Shown here: positions 16,325 through 25,013 of the stretch, in pieces
Position numbering within the stretch: position 1 is the stretch's first letter
Layout: every line of letters begins with the position of its first letter
From: Glacieibacterium sp964246975
GTDB lineage: Bacteria > Pseudomonadota > Alphaproteobacteria > Sphingomonadales > Sphingomonadaceae
DNA length: 41,777 bases
Direction: 5' to 3'
NCBI GenBank assembly: GCA_964246975.1
Contig: CAXTSL010000015.1
Span: 1 to 41,777 of the forward strand
Position numbers and translations under genes: made by a program
The notes under the pieces: generated by a model
Database searches by the model: none
What the model was told of the DNA's origin: nothing
Seen by the model: the letters and a program-made list of their open reading frames with translations, nothing else

Positions 16325-17158
16325 CTATTGCTTCGCGAAGCACCGCGCGCGCGCGAATGATCCGCCGCCCCGCGCTTGCAGGAACCAACGGTTCTGCCCG
16401 TTGGCGTCGCTGCCCGGTACGATCGACACGATATCGCCGCCGCCCAGGAAGTGTCCGCCGATTTGCGTGAAATAGCACATCGTGCCCATCGTCGGGGCCA
16501 TCGCCACATCCTGGTTGTGAACTGAGACAAACTCACCCGACTGCGCAACGGTGCCTTGCCCGGAGGGACCGATGAAGACGGGCGTCGACCCGCTCTGCGG
16601 TTTGCCGAAGAAGAAGCTGTAGACCGCGCCGTCCATCTGCCCGTCATCCTGGCAATTATGGACCTCGAGCTTCGAGGGCCCGAACGGGTCGCTCGACTGC
16701 TGCACGCGAACATACTCGCCGCCCCCGCGTGGCCGTCCCCCGAACGTGGTCAGCACGGTGATCGCGTCGCCCCACCAGGCTTTCTTCGTGACCGACTTGC
16801 AGACTGCGCCGTCGGGGCTGGTCGTCCCCAGACCAATTTCTTCGGAACTGATGCGCGTCGCCTTCGCGTTGCCGAACTCGCTGCGTGCAACGCAGCGAGC
16901 CGTACCGCTGACGCTATTCTGCTGCGAACTGCCGTCGAGCCGCCATCGGGCGTTCACGACGCGGAGCCGCACCGTCTCGCCATGGCCGCTGAAGCGTCCC
17001 CGCACCTGCGTCAGAAAACAGAAGTTCGTCGCAGCTGGACCGCCATCGGCGGCTGGCTGCCCCTGCATCCACTGAATACCGACGTCGGCACGCACCGCCA
17101 GCGGCAGCGCTGTCAATGCCGCCAAGACCGCGCCACGGTGCAAAGCTGTCGATCGCAT
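16325..17158 (-). CDS. Secreted protein with an internal duplication, function unknown
   Basis: 277 residues. A signal peptide (MRSTALHRGAVLAALTALPL, ending AVRA) sends it across the membrane. Two halves resemble each other. Near the N-terminus is NFCFLTQVRGRFSGHGETVRL ending in an ARCVA motif; near the C-terminus TMCYFTQIGGHFLGGGDIVSI ends in ARCFAKQ. A middle copy is weaker (VCKSVTKKAWWGDAITVL). Each unit has paired cysteines about 45 residues apart, which suggests disulfide-closed beta modules. I do not recognise a family. The start at 17158 has GGAGG five bases upstream. G+C looks lower than in neighbours, a hint of later acquisition. DUF427 follows after 16 bp. Confidence 0.75.
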   Translation of the reverse strand: MRSTALHRGAVLAALTALPLAVRADVGIQWMQGQPAADGGPAATNFCFLTQVRGRFSGHGETVRLRVVNARWRLDGSSQQNSVSGTARCVARSEFGNAKATRISSEEIGLGTTSPDGAVCKSVTKKAWWGDAITVLTTFGGRPRGGGEYVRVQQSSDPFGPSKLEVHNCQDDGQMDGAVYSFFFGKPQSGSTPVFIGPSGQGTVAQSGEFVSVHNQDVAMAPTMGTMCYFTQIGGHFLGGGDIVSIVPGSDANGQNRWFLQARGGGSFARARCFAKQ

Positions 17159-17294
17159 TTCGGCCTCCGCATTTTTCGATCGATACTTTAGTGTCATGAT
17201 CCCACAGGAAAAGACGAAATTTTAGCGCAGGCGTTTCGACCGTCCGGCTCGTCGAACGCGCGGGTGTGGCCTTCGCTTTTGCGGACCGGAGCGC

Positions 17295-17319
17295 AAGCCG
17301 TTGTCGCGGCGAACGGCTT
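17295..17319 (-). terminator. Hairpin at the trpE stop codon
   Basis: AAGCCGTT-N9-AACGGCTT, a perfect 8-bp stem, overlaps the last two bases of the trpE stop codon. No T-tract follows on the minus strand, so it is not a classical intrinsic terminator. It may act as a 3' stabiliser or with Rho. It also marks the end of the block that appears to be inverted relative to trpG. Confidence 0.4.
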
Positions 17320-18835
17320 ACTGCCCGAAACGCGCCTCCCCCGCGCGCGCGAGCGCCTCGCGCGCCGCCGCAAGCAGCGCGCCTGCCTTGGCTTCGCATT
17401 CGGCCTGTTCGCTCGCGGCGATGCTGTCGGCGACGATGCCCGCGCCCGCCTGGACGTGCATGACCCCATCCTTGACCACGGCGGTGCGCAGCACGATGCA
17501 GCTGTCCATCGACCCGTCGGGCGAGAAATAGCCCACCCCGCCGGCATAGGCCCCGCGCTTTTCGGGTTCGAGTTCGCGGATGATCTCCATCGCGCGGACC
17601 TTGGGCGCGCCGCTGACGGTGCCTGCCGGGAAGCCCGACAGCAGCGCGTCGATGGCGTCGCAGCCGGGCTTCAACCGGCCCGTGACGTTCGACACGATGT
17701 GCATGACGTGGCTGTAGAACTCGACGCCGAAGCGGTCGGTAACGGTGACGCTGCCGGGGGCGGCGACGCGCCCGGTGTCGTGGCGACCGAGGTCGAGGAG
17801 CATCAGATGCTCGGCCAGTTCCTTTGGGTCGGCCAATAGTTCGGCCTTGAGGCGGGCGTCCTCGACTGCGTCGCGGCCGCGCGGGCGCGTCCCGGCGATC
17901 GGGCGGATCGTCACTTCGCCGTCGCGGACGCGGACGAGGATCTCGGGCGACGAACCGATCAGCGCAAAGCCCGGCAGATCGAGGAAATACAGGAACGGCG
18001 ATGGGTTGATGCGGCGCAGCGCACGATACAGGTCGAGCGGCGGGAGCGGAAAATCGACGCTGAAGCGCTGCGCCAACACGACCTGGAAAATGTCGCCCGC
18101 CGCAATATACGCCTGCGCCGCCGCGACCATGTCGGCATAGCGGCCCGGCGGCAGCACGGCGCGCGCCTCGCCCGTCGGCAGGTCGGCGGAGATGCGCGCC
18201 GCAGCGGGCACGGGCCGGGCGAGGCGCGCGGCGGCGGATTCGATGCGCTCCACGGCGCGGGCGTGCGCGGCGGCCGCGCCGAGGCCGCCGGGAAAGACCG
18301 GTGCGACGAAGAATAGCTCGTCCTTGAGCCGGTCGAAGACGAGCAGCAGCGACGGGCGCACGAACAGCAGGTCGGGCAGGCCGAGTGCATCTTCGTCGGG
18401 GGCGACAAGGCGCGGTTCGCTCAGCCGCGCCGCTTCGTAGCCGAGGTAGCCGACGAGCACCGCCAGCGCGGGCGGCAGTTCGGGCGGCACCACCATCCGG
18501 CACGCCGCGACCAGCGCGCGAAGGTTGTCGATGACGCCGCCCGCGCAGGGCTCGAACGCCGACGGGTCGGCCTGCCAGTGCCGGTTGATCTCGCAAGCCT
18601 CGCCCTGCGCGCGCCAGACGAGGTCGGGATCGAGGCCGAGCAGCGAATAGCGCCCGCGCACCGCGCCGCCTTCGACCGATTCGAGCAGAAACGCGCCTTG
18701 CCCGCCCACACCGAGCTTGAGCATCGCGCCGACGGGCGTTTCGGTGTCGGCGACGAGGCGCGTCCAGACGAGCTGCGGACGACCGGCCGCATGGATTTCC
18801 GCGAACGCCGCCGCCGTGGGCGCAATGCCGCTCAC
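17318..18835 (-). CDS. trpE: Anthranilate synthase component I
   Basis: 505 residues. It converts chorismate to anthranilate with ammonia from TrpG, the first committed step to tryptophan. The chorismate-binding core is complete: FQVVLAQRFSVDFPL, RINPSPFLYFLDLPGF, IAGTRPRGRD, EHLMLLDLGRHD, GTVSGAPKVRAMEII and GAYAGGVGYFSPDGSMD. The N-terminal half carries the LLESVEGG pattern of the Trp-feedback site. It starts with GTG overlapping the TGA stop of the ppiD-like gene (GTGA), so it depends on that operon for expression. Unusually its partner trpG is on the other strand, about 4.5 kb away. No leader peptide or attenuator can precede it in this arrangement. Confidence 0.96.
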   Translation of the reverse strand: MSGIAPTAAAFAEIHAAGRPQLVWTRLVADTETPVGAMLKLGVGGQGAFLLESVEGGAVRGRYSLLGLDPDLVWRAQGEACEINRHWQADPSAFEPCAGGVIDNLRALVAACRMVVPPELPPALAVLVGYLGYEAARLSEPRLVAPDEDALGLPDLLFVRPSLLLVFDRLKDELFFVAPVFPGGLGAAAAHARAVERIESAAARLARPVPAAARISADLPTGEARAVLPPGRYADMVAAAQAYIAAGDIFQVVLAQRFSVDFPLPPLDLYRALRRINPSPFLYFLDLPGFALIGSSPEILVRVRDGEVTIRPIAGTRPRGRDAVEDARLKAELLADPKELAEHLMLLDLGRHDTGRVAAPGSVTVTDRFGVEFYSHVMHIVSNVTGRLKPGCDAIDALLSGFPAGTVSGAPKVRAMEIIRELEPEKRGAYAGGVGYFSPDGSMDSCIVLRTAVVKDGVMHVQAGAGIVADSIAASEQAECEAKAGALLAAAREALARAGEARFGQ

Positions 18836-20739
18836 TGCGCCGGCGTCGCCTCGCCGACGATGCGCCGCGTCGCCGCCGCGACCGCGCTGCGGTTGACCTT
18901 GATGCCGACTTCGCGCTCGACCGCACGACCGAAGGCGGTGGTCAGCTCGTCGGGGGCGAGTTGCGCCAGTTGCTGGCGCGACGCCTCGAGCAGCGGCGGC
19001 GCGGTCGCGAGGTCGCCGGGGACGATACGGTCGACATGCACCAGCACGATGCTACCGTCGGTCGCCGCGAGCGCGCGGGTCGCGCCGGCCGGCATAGTCA
19101 GGAACATGGCGACGGGCGGCGGCACCTGTTGCGCCTGGCTCGCGTCGAGGCGGCGACCCCGGATCGGCTGCGCGGCGGGCAGCCCGCGCCTGGCCAGTGC
19201 GGCCGCGAAATTGCCGCCCTTGGCGACCTCGGCAATGATGGCGTCGGCGATTGCCTGGCCGGCCTTGGCGCGCAGCGACGTGGTCAGTGCGGCCGTAACC
19301 TGCGGCGCGATCTGCGTCAGCGGTGGCGCGGCGGGCGAAATGACCTGACCCAGCTCGACGACCGCGAACCGGCCCTTGGCGATCTCCTGCACGCTGGCCT
19401 TGTCGGCAGGGTCGGCGTCGAACGCCTTGGTCGCGACGAGGTCGGCGACCGGCGGCAGCGCGGGAGGTTTGGCGGCGGCCGGACGCGCCACCGGCGGCAC
19501 GGCGACGGCGGCAAGGCCGTTCGCCTTGACCACGTCGGCAAAGCTCTGCCCTTCGCCGAACGCGTCCTCGATTTTTGCGACGAGTTCGCTCAGCGCGCTG
19601 TCGGCCTTGTCGGCACGCAGCTTGGCGGTGATCTCGCCCTTCAGATCGGCGAGCGATTTGCCCTTCGCGCCGGCGACGGCGTCGACGCGCACGACGTTCC
19701 AACCGAAGTCGGTCTTGACCGGTTCGACGACGCTGCCAGCGGTCGCGGCAAACACCGCGTCGGCGGCGGCGGGCGACGACGCGAGCGCGTACTTCTCCTT
19801 GGTGAACAAGCCCAGCGCGACATCGGCGGCCTTGTAGCCCGCAAGCTTCTGCGCCGCCTCGACGAAGTTGGCACCGCCGCGTACCGCCGTGACAAAAGCC
19901 TTGGCGCGCGCCTCGTCGGGCAGCACGACCTGCGACAGACTGCGTTGTTCGACGCCGCCATAGGTCTCGCGGTTCTTGTCGTAATAGGCGGCGACCTCGG
20001 CGTCGGTGACGTTCGCGGCGTACAACAGCTTTTCGCTGTCGAGGAGCGCGAAGCGGAAGCCGCGCTTTTCGGGCGCGACGAACTTCGCCTTGTTGGCGGC
20101 GTAATAGGTGGCGACCGCAGCCGGTGCGGGCGCCGCGACGGCGGGCGGCGGCACGACCCCGCCCTGGCCTTCGTGGAGATCGAGGAGCAGCCGCGCATAG
20201 GGCATCGCCAGCGTGCGCGGCACCATCGCGCCCGCCGCGACGGGAACCAGCAGCTGCTTGCGGACGAGATCGCTGCCGAGGCCGTCGCGCAGCTCGCGCT
20301 CCGACAGGCGGCGCTCGGCGAGCAGGCGCTGATAGGTCGACTGGTCGAACTTGCCCGCCAGCCGGAAGGCGTCGATCGAGGCGATGGCGCCGTCGACGGC
20401 GCGGCTGCTCGCGGCGATGTTGTGCGTGTGCGCGAATTCATCGAGTGCGGCGCTGCCGGTCATCTGGTCGAGGACTTGTTCGACGCCGCCCTCGCGCGCC
20501 ACCTGCTGTGGGGTGGTGCCGGGGCTGGTTTCGCGGGCGCGGGCAATGATCCGGTCGAACTGCTTGAGGAACGCCGCCTCGCCGATGCTCGTCTTGCCGA
20601 CGCGCGCCAGGCTGCCGCCCGCGCCGCCGCCGCCGCTGAACGGATCGCCGACCCCGGTGACGACGAAGGCGACGAGGACGAGGCCGAGCAGCGCCAGCAC
20701 CGGCCACGAGGTGAGCCATTTGCGAATGAAACCGAGCAT
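18832..20739 (-). CDS. ppiD: PpiD-like membrane-anchored peptidyl-prolyl isomerase
   Basis: 635 residues. An N-terminal membrane anchor (WPVLALLGLVLVAFVVTGVG, about 12-31) is followed by a SurA_N-type chaperone region to about 190. Then comes a parvulin-like segment (RSLSQVVLPDEARAKAF..., ALGLFTKEKYAL, VKTDFGWNVVRVD) around 270-370 and a second chaperone-like region to the end. Family members help proteins leaving the Sec translocon fold in the periplasm. The parvulin core is degenerate compared with SurA, so isomerase activity is uncertain. It is divergent from tpiA with 115 bp between. trpE is coupled to its stop. The ppiD-trpE pairing is typical of sphingomonads. Confidence 0.92.
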   Translation of the reverse strand: MLGFIRKWLTSWPVLALLGLVLVAFVVTGVGDPFSGGGGAGGSLARVGKTSIGEAAFLKQFDRIIARARETSPGTTPQQVAREGGVEQVLDQMTGSAALDEFAHTHNIAASSRAVDGAIASIDAFRLAGKFDQSTYQRLLAERRLSERELRDGLGSDLVRKQLLVPVAAGAMVPRTLAMPYARLLLDLHEGQGGVVPPPAVAAPAPAAVATYYAANKAKFVAPEKRGFRFALLDSEKLLYAANVTDAEVAAYYDKNRETYGGVEQRSLSQVVLPDEARAKAFVTAVRGGANFVEAAQKLAGYKAADVALGLFTKEKYALASSPAAADAVFAATAGSVVEPVKTDFGWNVVRVDAVAGAKGKSLADLKGEITAKLRADKADSALSELVAKIEDAFGEGQSFADVVKANGLAAVAVPPVARPAAAKPPALPPVADLVATKAFDADPADKASVQEIAKGRFAVVELGQVISPAAPPLTQIAPQVTAALTTSLRAKAGQAIADAIIAEVAKGGNFAAALARRGLPAAQPIRGRRLDASQAQQVPPPVAMFLTMPAGATRALAATDGSIVLVHVDRIVPGDLATAPPLLEASRQQLAQLAPDELTTAFGRAVEREVGIKVNRSAVAAATRRIVGEATPAQ

Positions 20740-20854
20740 GAGGGTCCGTCGGATAGGGAAAAGCGGGCGGCTGCCCGGACGGCGCGGACCATAGGGGCGG
20801 GGCCGGAACGGGGCAAGGCTTGGCGGGTGGCGGCGGTTTCGCTAGGCCCGCCCA

Positions 20855-21589
20855 ATGACCAACACTCGCAAACTCATCGTCGGCAACTGGAAGATGCATG
20901 GGACCGACGCATCGCTCGCCGAAATCGTTGCGGTCGCAGCGGCGGTGCCCCGGCATGTCGACATGGCGATCTGCCCACCCTTCACGCTGATCGAGCGCGC
21001 CGCCCGTGCGGCACAAGGCAGCCACCTTGTTATCGGCGCGCAGAACCTCTACGCCAGCGCGCAAGGCGCACACACCGGCGATATTTCCGCCGCAATGCTC
21101 GCCGACGCGGGCGCGCGCCTCGTCATCGTCGGTCACAGTGAACGCCGCGCCGATTGCGGCGAGACCGACGCCGTAGTGCGCGCCAAGGCCGAGGCGGCGG
21201 TCGCCGCAGGCCTCGACGCCATCGTCTGCGTCGGCGAGACCGACGCGCAGCGCGACGCGGGCGACGCCGGGGCGGTGGTCGCCGCGCAACTCGCCGGGTC
21301 GCTCCCCGATGCGCCCGACCGCCTGACCGTCGCCTACGAACCCGTCTGGGCCATTGGTACCGGGCGCACCCCGACGCCCGGCGACGTGGCTGCAATGCAC
21401 GCCGCGATCCGCGCCGCGCTGGTCGCGCGCTACGGCGACGCAGGGGCTGCCGTCCGCATCCTCTACGGCGGCTCGGTCAACCCCGCGAACGCCGCGACGC
21501 TCCTCGCCGGCGCAAACGTCGATGGTGCCTTGGTCGGCGGCGCGAGCCTGACGGCGGCGAGCCTGCTGGCGATAGCGACCGCCGCCTGA
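20855..21589 (+). CDS. tpiA: Triosephosphate isomerase
   Basis: 244 residues. It interconverts dihydroxyacetone phosphate and glyceraldehyde 3-phosphate in glycolysis. Catalytic residues are Lys13 (VGNWKMHG), His94 (IVGHSERR) and Glu162 (AYEPVWAIGTG). The phosphate-binding ILYGGSVNPANA and VDGALVGGASL close the barrel. The product is short but complete. secG follows after 67 bp, the usual neighbour in alphaproteobacteria. Confidence 0.97.
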   Translation: MTNTRKLIVGNWKMHGTDASLAEIVAVAAAVPRHVDMAICPPFTLIERAARAAQGSHLVIGAQNLYASAQGAHTGDISAAMLADAGARLVIVGHSERRADCGETDAVVRAKAEAAVAAGLDAIVCVGETDAQRDAGDAGAVVAAQLAGSLPDAPDRLTVAYEPVWAIGTGRTPTPGDVAAMHAAIRAALVARYGDAGAAVRILYGGSVNPANAATLLAGANVDGALVGGASLTAASLLAIATAA

Positions 21590-21656
21590 CATTGCGCGCG
21601 CGGTCCCCAGCCGCTACATGCGCCGCCGTCACCGTCCGCGCGTCCGAAAGCCCTGC

Positions 21657-21989
21657 ATGTCCACCTTCGTCCTCGTCGTCCACACGCTGATCGCCATCGC
21701 GCTGTGCGCGGTCATCCTGCTCCAGCGGTCGGAGGGCGGCGGGCTCGGCATCGGCGGCGGCGGCACGGCGGGCGGCCTGATGACGGCGCGCGGCGCGGCG
21801 GACCTGCTGACGCGGTCGACGACGATCCTCGCCGGGCTGTTCATCGGCACGTCGATCCTTCTCGCCGTGCTGGCGGCGGCGGGGCACAAGTCGCGGCCCA
21901 TCGACACGACGCTGGCGGCACCCGCGACGGCGACCGCCCCCGCCAGGCCCGCGACCCCGCCACCGGGCGGCGTGCCGCTCGCGCAGTGA
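21657..21989 (+). CDS. secG: Preprotein translocase subunit SecG
   Basis: 110 residues. A two-helix inner-membrane subunit that assists SecYEG/SecA export. Helix 1 is FVLVVHTLIAIALCAVILLQ, then the glycine-rich cytoplasmic loop (SEGGGLGIGGGGTAGGL) with the ARGAADLLTRST pattern, then helix 2 (TILAGLFIGTSILLAVLAAAG) and a Pro/Ala-rich tail. I chose the ATG at 21657; an upstream in-frame ATG at 21618 would add a basic leader (RRRHRPRVRK). The gene ends eight bases before the MFS transporter's GTG start. Confidence 0.93.
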   Translation: MSTFVLVVHTLIAIALCAVILLQRSEGGGLGIGGGGTAGGLMTARGAADLLTRSTTILAGLFIGTSILLAVLAAAGHKSRPIDTTLAAPATATAPARPATPPPGGVPLAQ

Positions 21990-21997
21990 CGCCGTAG

Positions 21998-23347
21998 GTG
22001 TTCGCGTCGGGGGGCGCGACGGCAGCGTTGGGTCGAGCGCACGCGCCGGGCCGCTTCCGCTCGCTGCTCGGCGGGTCGATCGGCAACCTCGTCGAGTGGT
22101 TCGACTTCTACACCTATTCGGCGTTCTCGCTGTATTTCGCGCACGTCTTCTTCCCCAAGGGCGACGCGACGGCGCAGCTGCTCAGCGCGGCGGCGGTGTT
22201 CGCCGTCGGGTTCCTGATGCGCCCGGTCGGCGGCTGGCTGCTCGGGGCCTATGCCGACCGCCACGGACGCAAGGCGGCGCTCAGCCTGTCGGTAATGCTG
22301 ATGGCGGCGGGTTCGGCGGCGGTGGCGCTGTGCCCCGGTTACGCCAGCATCGGCGTCGCCGCCCCGGTCATCCTCGTGCTCGCGCGTCTGCTGCAGGGCC
22401 TGTCGGTCGGCGGCGAATATGGTGCGTCCGCGACGTACATGAGCGAGGTGGCGAGCCCACGTCACCGGGGCTTTGCCGCCAGCTTCCAGTATGTGACGCT
22501 GATCGGCGGCCAGCTGCTCGCCGTTGCCGTGCTGCTCGTCCTGCAGGCCGTGCTCAGCGAGCCTGACCTCGACGATTGGGGCTGGCGCATTCCCTTCGCC
22601 ATCGGCGCGCTGGGTGCCTTGGTCGCGCTGTGGCTGCGGCGCAGTATCGCCGAAACGGCGGCGTTCGAGCATGTCCCCGCTGCCGCGCACCGCGACCTCT
22701 GGCGGCACCTGTGGCTGTACCGCCGCGCGGCGCTGCTTGTCGTCGGCCTCGGTGCGGGTGGCAGCCTCGCCTTCTACACGTTTACGACGTACATGCAGAA
22801 ATTCCTTGTCAACACCGCGTACTGGACCAAGGCCGAAGCGAGCCTCGTCAGCGCGCTCAGCCTGTTCGTGTACATGCTCATCCAGCCGCTGTTCGGCGCA
22901 CTGTCGGACCGGATCGGGCGGCGACCCCAGCTGATCGCCTTCGGCGTGCTCGGCGTGCTGGGCACCTTTCCCGTGCTGACCGCGCTCAGCCACGCCGCCA
23001 GCCGCTGGGAGGGTTTCGCGCTGATCCTCGCGGCGTTGACGGTGCTCAGCTGCTACACCGCGATCTCGGGCCTCGTGAAGGCCGAGCTGTTCCCCGCCCC
23101 CGTCCGCGCGCTGGGGGTCGGGCTGCCCTACGCCGTTTCGGTATCGCTGTTCGGCGGTACGGCGGAATATGTCGCGCTGGCGTTCAAGGCGGCGGGCAAC
23201 GAGAACGGATTCTTCTGGTATGTCACCGCGATGCTCGGCGTCTCGCTCACCGTCGCACTGCTGCTGCCAGACACGCGCGACGCCTCGCTGATCGAGGATC
23301 CGGCGCCGCCCCGATTGCGAGATGACGCGCCGTCCGCGACGCGCTAG
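21998..23347 (+). CDS. MFS transporter, MHS family (KgtP/ProP-like dicarboxylate or osmolyte permease)
   Basis: 449 residues with twelve predicted helices. The metabolite:H+ symporter (MHS) signatures are present: GNLVEWFDFYTYSAFSLYF in helix 1, GRKAALSLSVMLMAAGS after the first loop, LLQGLSVGGEYGASATYMSE in helix 4 to 5, and SDRIGRRPQ in the second half. The family carries substrates such as 2-oxoglutarate, citrate, shikimate or proline with protons; the substrate here is not decidable. It starts with GTG eight bases after secG and ends 11 bases before trpG, so it sits inside a run that also feeds tryptophan synthesis. pyrG, the common neighbour of secG, is not here. Confidence 0.92.
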   Translation: MFASGGATAALGRAHAPGRFRSLLGGSIGNLVEWFDFYTYSAFSLYFAHVFFPKGDATAQLLSAAAVFAVGFLMRPVGGWLLGAYADRHGRKAALSLSVMLMAAGSAAVALCPGYASIGVAAPVILVLARLLQGLSVGGEYGASATYMSEVASPRHRGFAASFQYVTLIGGQLLAVAVLLVLQAVLSEPDLDDWGWRIPFAIGALGALVALWLRRSIAETAAFEHVPAAAHRDLWRHLWLYRRAALLVVGLGAGGSLAFYTFTTYMQKFLVNTAYWTKAEASLVSALSLFVYMLIQPLFGALSDRIGRRPQLIAFGVLGVLGTFPVLTALSHAASRWEGFALILAALTVLSCYTAISGLVKAELFPAPVRALGVGLPYAVSVSLFGGTAEYVALAFKAAGNENGFFWYVTAMLGVSLTVALLLPDTRDASLIEDPAPPRLRDDAPSATR

Positions 23348-23358
23348 ACGCCGCCGCC

Positions 23359-23976
23359 ATGATCCTCGTCATCGATAATTACGACAGCTTCACCTACAAC
23401 CTCGTCCACTACCTCCAGGAGCTGGGGGCGGTGGTCGAGGTGGCGCGCAACGACGCACTGACTGCGGCGCAAGCGCTGGCGACCGGGGCGGACGCCATCC
23501 TGCTGTCGCCGGGACCGTGTACGCCCGACGAGGCGGGCATCTGCCTCGACCTGATCGCCGCCGCCGCCGCCGTCCGCCGTCCCCTGCTCGGCGTCTGCCT
23601 CGGGCACCAGGCGCTGGCGCAGGCCTTCGGCGGGCGGGTCGTGCGCGCCGACCGCGTCATGCACGGCAAGACTTCGCCGATCCGGCATGACGGTGAGGGG
23701 GTGTTCGCCGGGCTGCCGTCGCCGTTCGTCGCGACGCGCTATCATTCGCTGATCGTCGAGGCGGCGACGCTGCCGCCCGTCCTGATCGCCGACGCGCGCA
23801 CCGAGGACGGGACGATCATGGGGCTGCGCCACCGCGACCTGCCGCTGTGGGGGGTGCAATTCCACCCCGAGAGTATCGCCAGCGAGCATGGCCACGCGCT
23901 GCTCGCCAACTTCATGCGCCTGGCGGGGTTAACCCCGGCGGCGCTGCCGGTGCACGCGGCGGCCCGCGCCGCGTGA
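23359..23976 (+). CDS. trpG: Anthranilate synthase component II (glutamine amidotransferase)
   Basis: 205 residues. It releases ammonia from glutamine for TrpE; many such proteins also serve PabB in folate synthesis. The class I amidotransferase triad is visible: Cys80 in LLGVCLGHQAL and the His-Glu of VQFHPESI. Oxyanion residues LLSPGPCTPDEAG and the VMHGKTSPI loop are typical of TrpG/PabA. It begins 11 bases after the MFS gene and its stop overlaps the trpD start (GTGA). Its usual upstream partner trpE is on the opposite strand. Confidence 0.96.
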   Translation: MILVIDNYDSFTYNLVHYLQELGAVVEVARNDALTAAQALATGADAILLSPGPCTPDEAGICLDLIAAAAAVRRPLLGVCLGHQALAQAFGGRVVRADRVMHGKTSPIRHDGEGVFAGLPSPFVATRYHSLIVEAATLPPVLIADARTEDGTIMGLRHRDLPLWGVQFHPESIASEHGHALLANFMRLAGLTPAALPVHAAARAA

Positions 23977-24950
23977 GCTTGCTGCCCGACCCCCGCCTGC
24001 CGCTCGCGGCAGATGTCGCGCGCGCCGCGTTCGATGCCTTGCTCGACGGTCGCGCCAGCGACGATGAGGCGCGCGCCTTTCTGACCGGCCTCGCCGAGCG
24101 CGACGAGACCAGCGTCGAGATCGCAGCGTGCGCGCAGGCGATGCGCGCGCGGATGATCCCGGTGACCGCACCGCCCGGCGCGATCGATGTCTGCGGCACG
24201 GGCGGCGACGGCAGCCACAGCCTCAATGTCTCGACCGCCGTCGCCATCGTCGTCGCGGCGTGCGGCGTCCCCGTCGCCAAGCACGGCAACCGCGCCGCGT
24301 CGAGCCAGGCCGGGGCCGCCGACACGCTCGAAGCCCTCGGCCTCGATCTGGCGCGCGCGTCGGACGCCGCCGAAGACACGCTGCACCGCCTCGGCATCGC
24401 CTTCCTGTTCGCGCAGCGGCACCACCCCGCGCTGGGCAAGCTCGCTGCCGTCCGCCGCGCCATCGGTCGCCGCACGATCCTCAACCTGACCGGCCCGGCG
24501 TGCAATCCGGCGTCGGTCCGGCGCCAGCTGATCGGCGTCGCGCGTCCAAACTTCCTGCCCGTCTTCGCGGGTGCCATCGAAATCCTCGGCACCGACGCGA
24601 CGCTGCTCGTGGCGGGCGACGAGCCGCTCGACGAGCTGTCGGTCGACGGGCCGAGCACGCTGTTGTGGGTCGGGGGGCCAAGCGAGCGCGTCAGCCCCGA
24701 AACGGCGGGCCTGCCGCACCACCCGCTCAGCGCGCTGCGCGGCGGCACCGCCGCCTATAATGCCGCCGCGCTGACGCGCCTGTTGGCGGGGGAGGGCGGG
24801 GCGTATCGGGACGCCGTACTGTTCAACGCCAGCGCCGCCTTGCTGGTGGCGGGGGTGGCAAGTGACTGGCAAACGGGCGTGACTCAATCGGCGTCAGCGA
24901 TCGACGGCGGCGGTGCCGCGCGGCTGCTCGCGGCGTGGGTCGCCACCTGA
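23973..24950 (+). CDS. trpD: Anthranilate phosphoribosyltransferase
   Basis: 325 residues. It transfers phosphoribose from PRPP to anthranilate. PRPP-binding CGTGGDGSHSLNVST is near residue 72, KHGNRAASSQAGAAD near 105, and NLTGPACNPASVRRQLIGV follows. The C-terminal part (GPSTLLWVGG, LFNASAALLVAG) is standard. It uses a GTG start within the trpG stop. After its stop come about 830 bp without trpC, contrary to the usual tight trpD-trpC spacing. Confidence 0.96.
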   Translation: MSLLPDPRLPLAADVARAAFDALLDGRASDDEARAFLTGLAERDETSVEIAACAQAMRARMIPVTAPPGAIDVCGTGGDGSHSLNVSTAVAIVVAACGVPVAKHGNRAASSQAGAADTLEALGLDLARASDAAEDTLHRLGIAFLFAQRHHPALGKLAAVRRAIGRRTILNLTGPACNPASVRRQLIGVARPNFLPVFAGAIEILGTDATLLVAGDEPLDELSVDGPSTLLWVGGPSERVSPETAGLPHHPLSALRGGTAAYNAAALTRLLAGEGGAYRDAVLFNASAALLVAGVASDWQTGVTQSASAIDGGGAARLLAAWVAT

Positions 24951-25013
24951 GCGACTTGCCCTAACGTCCGGAACGGGATCGCATCGGTAACCATACCGGT
25001 GACGCGCTCTTCG

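Noticed and set aside
18832..18900. Trp attenuator or leader peptide for trpE
   Set aside because: trpE starts inside the ppiD stop, leaving no leader region.
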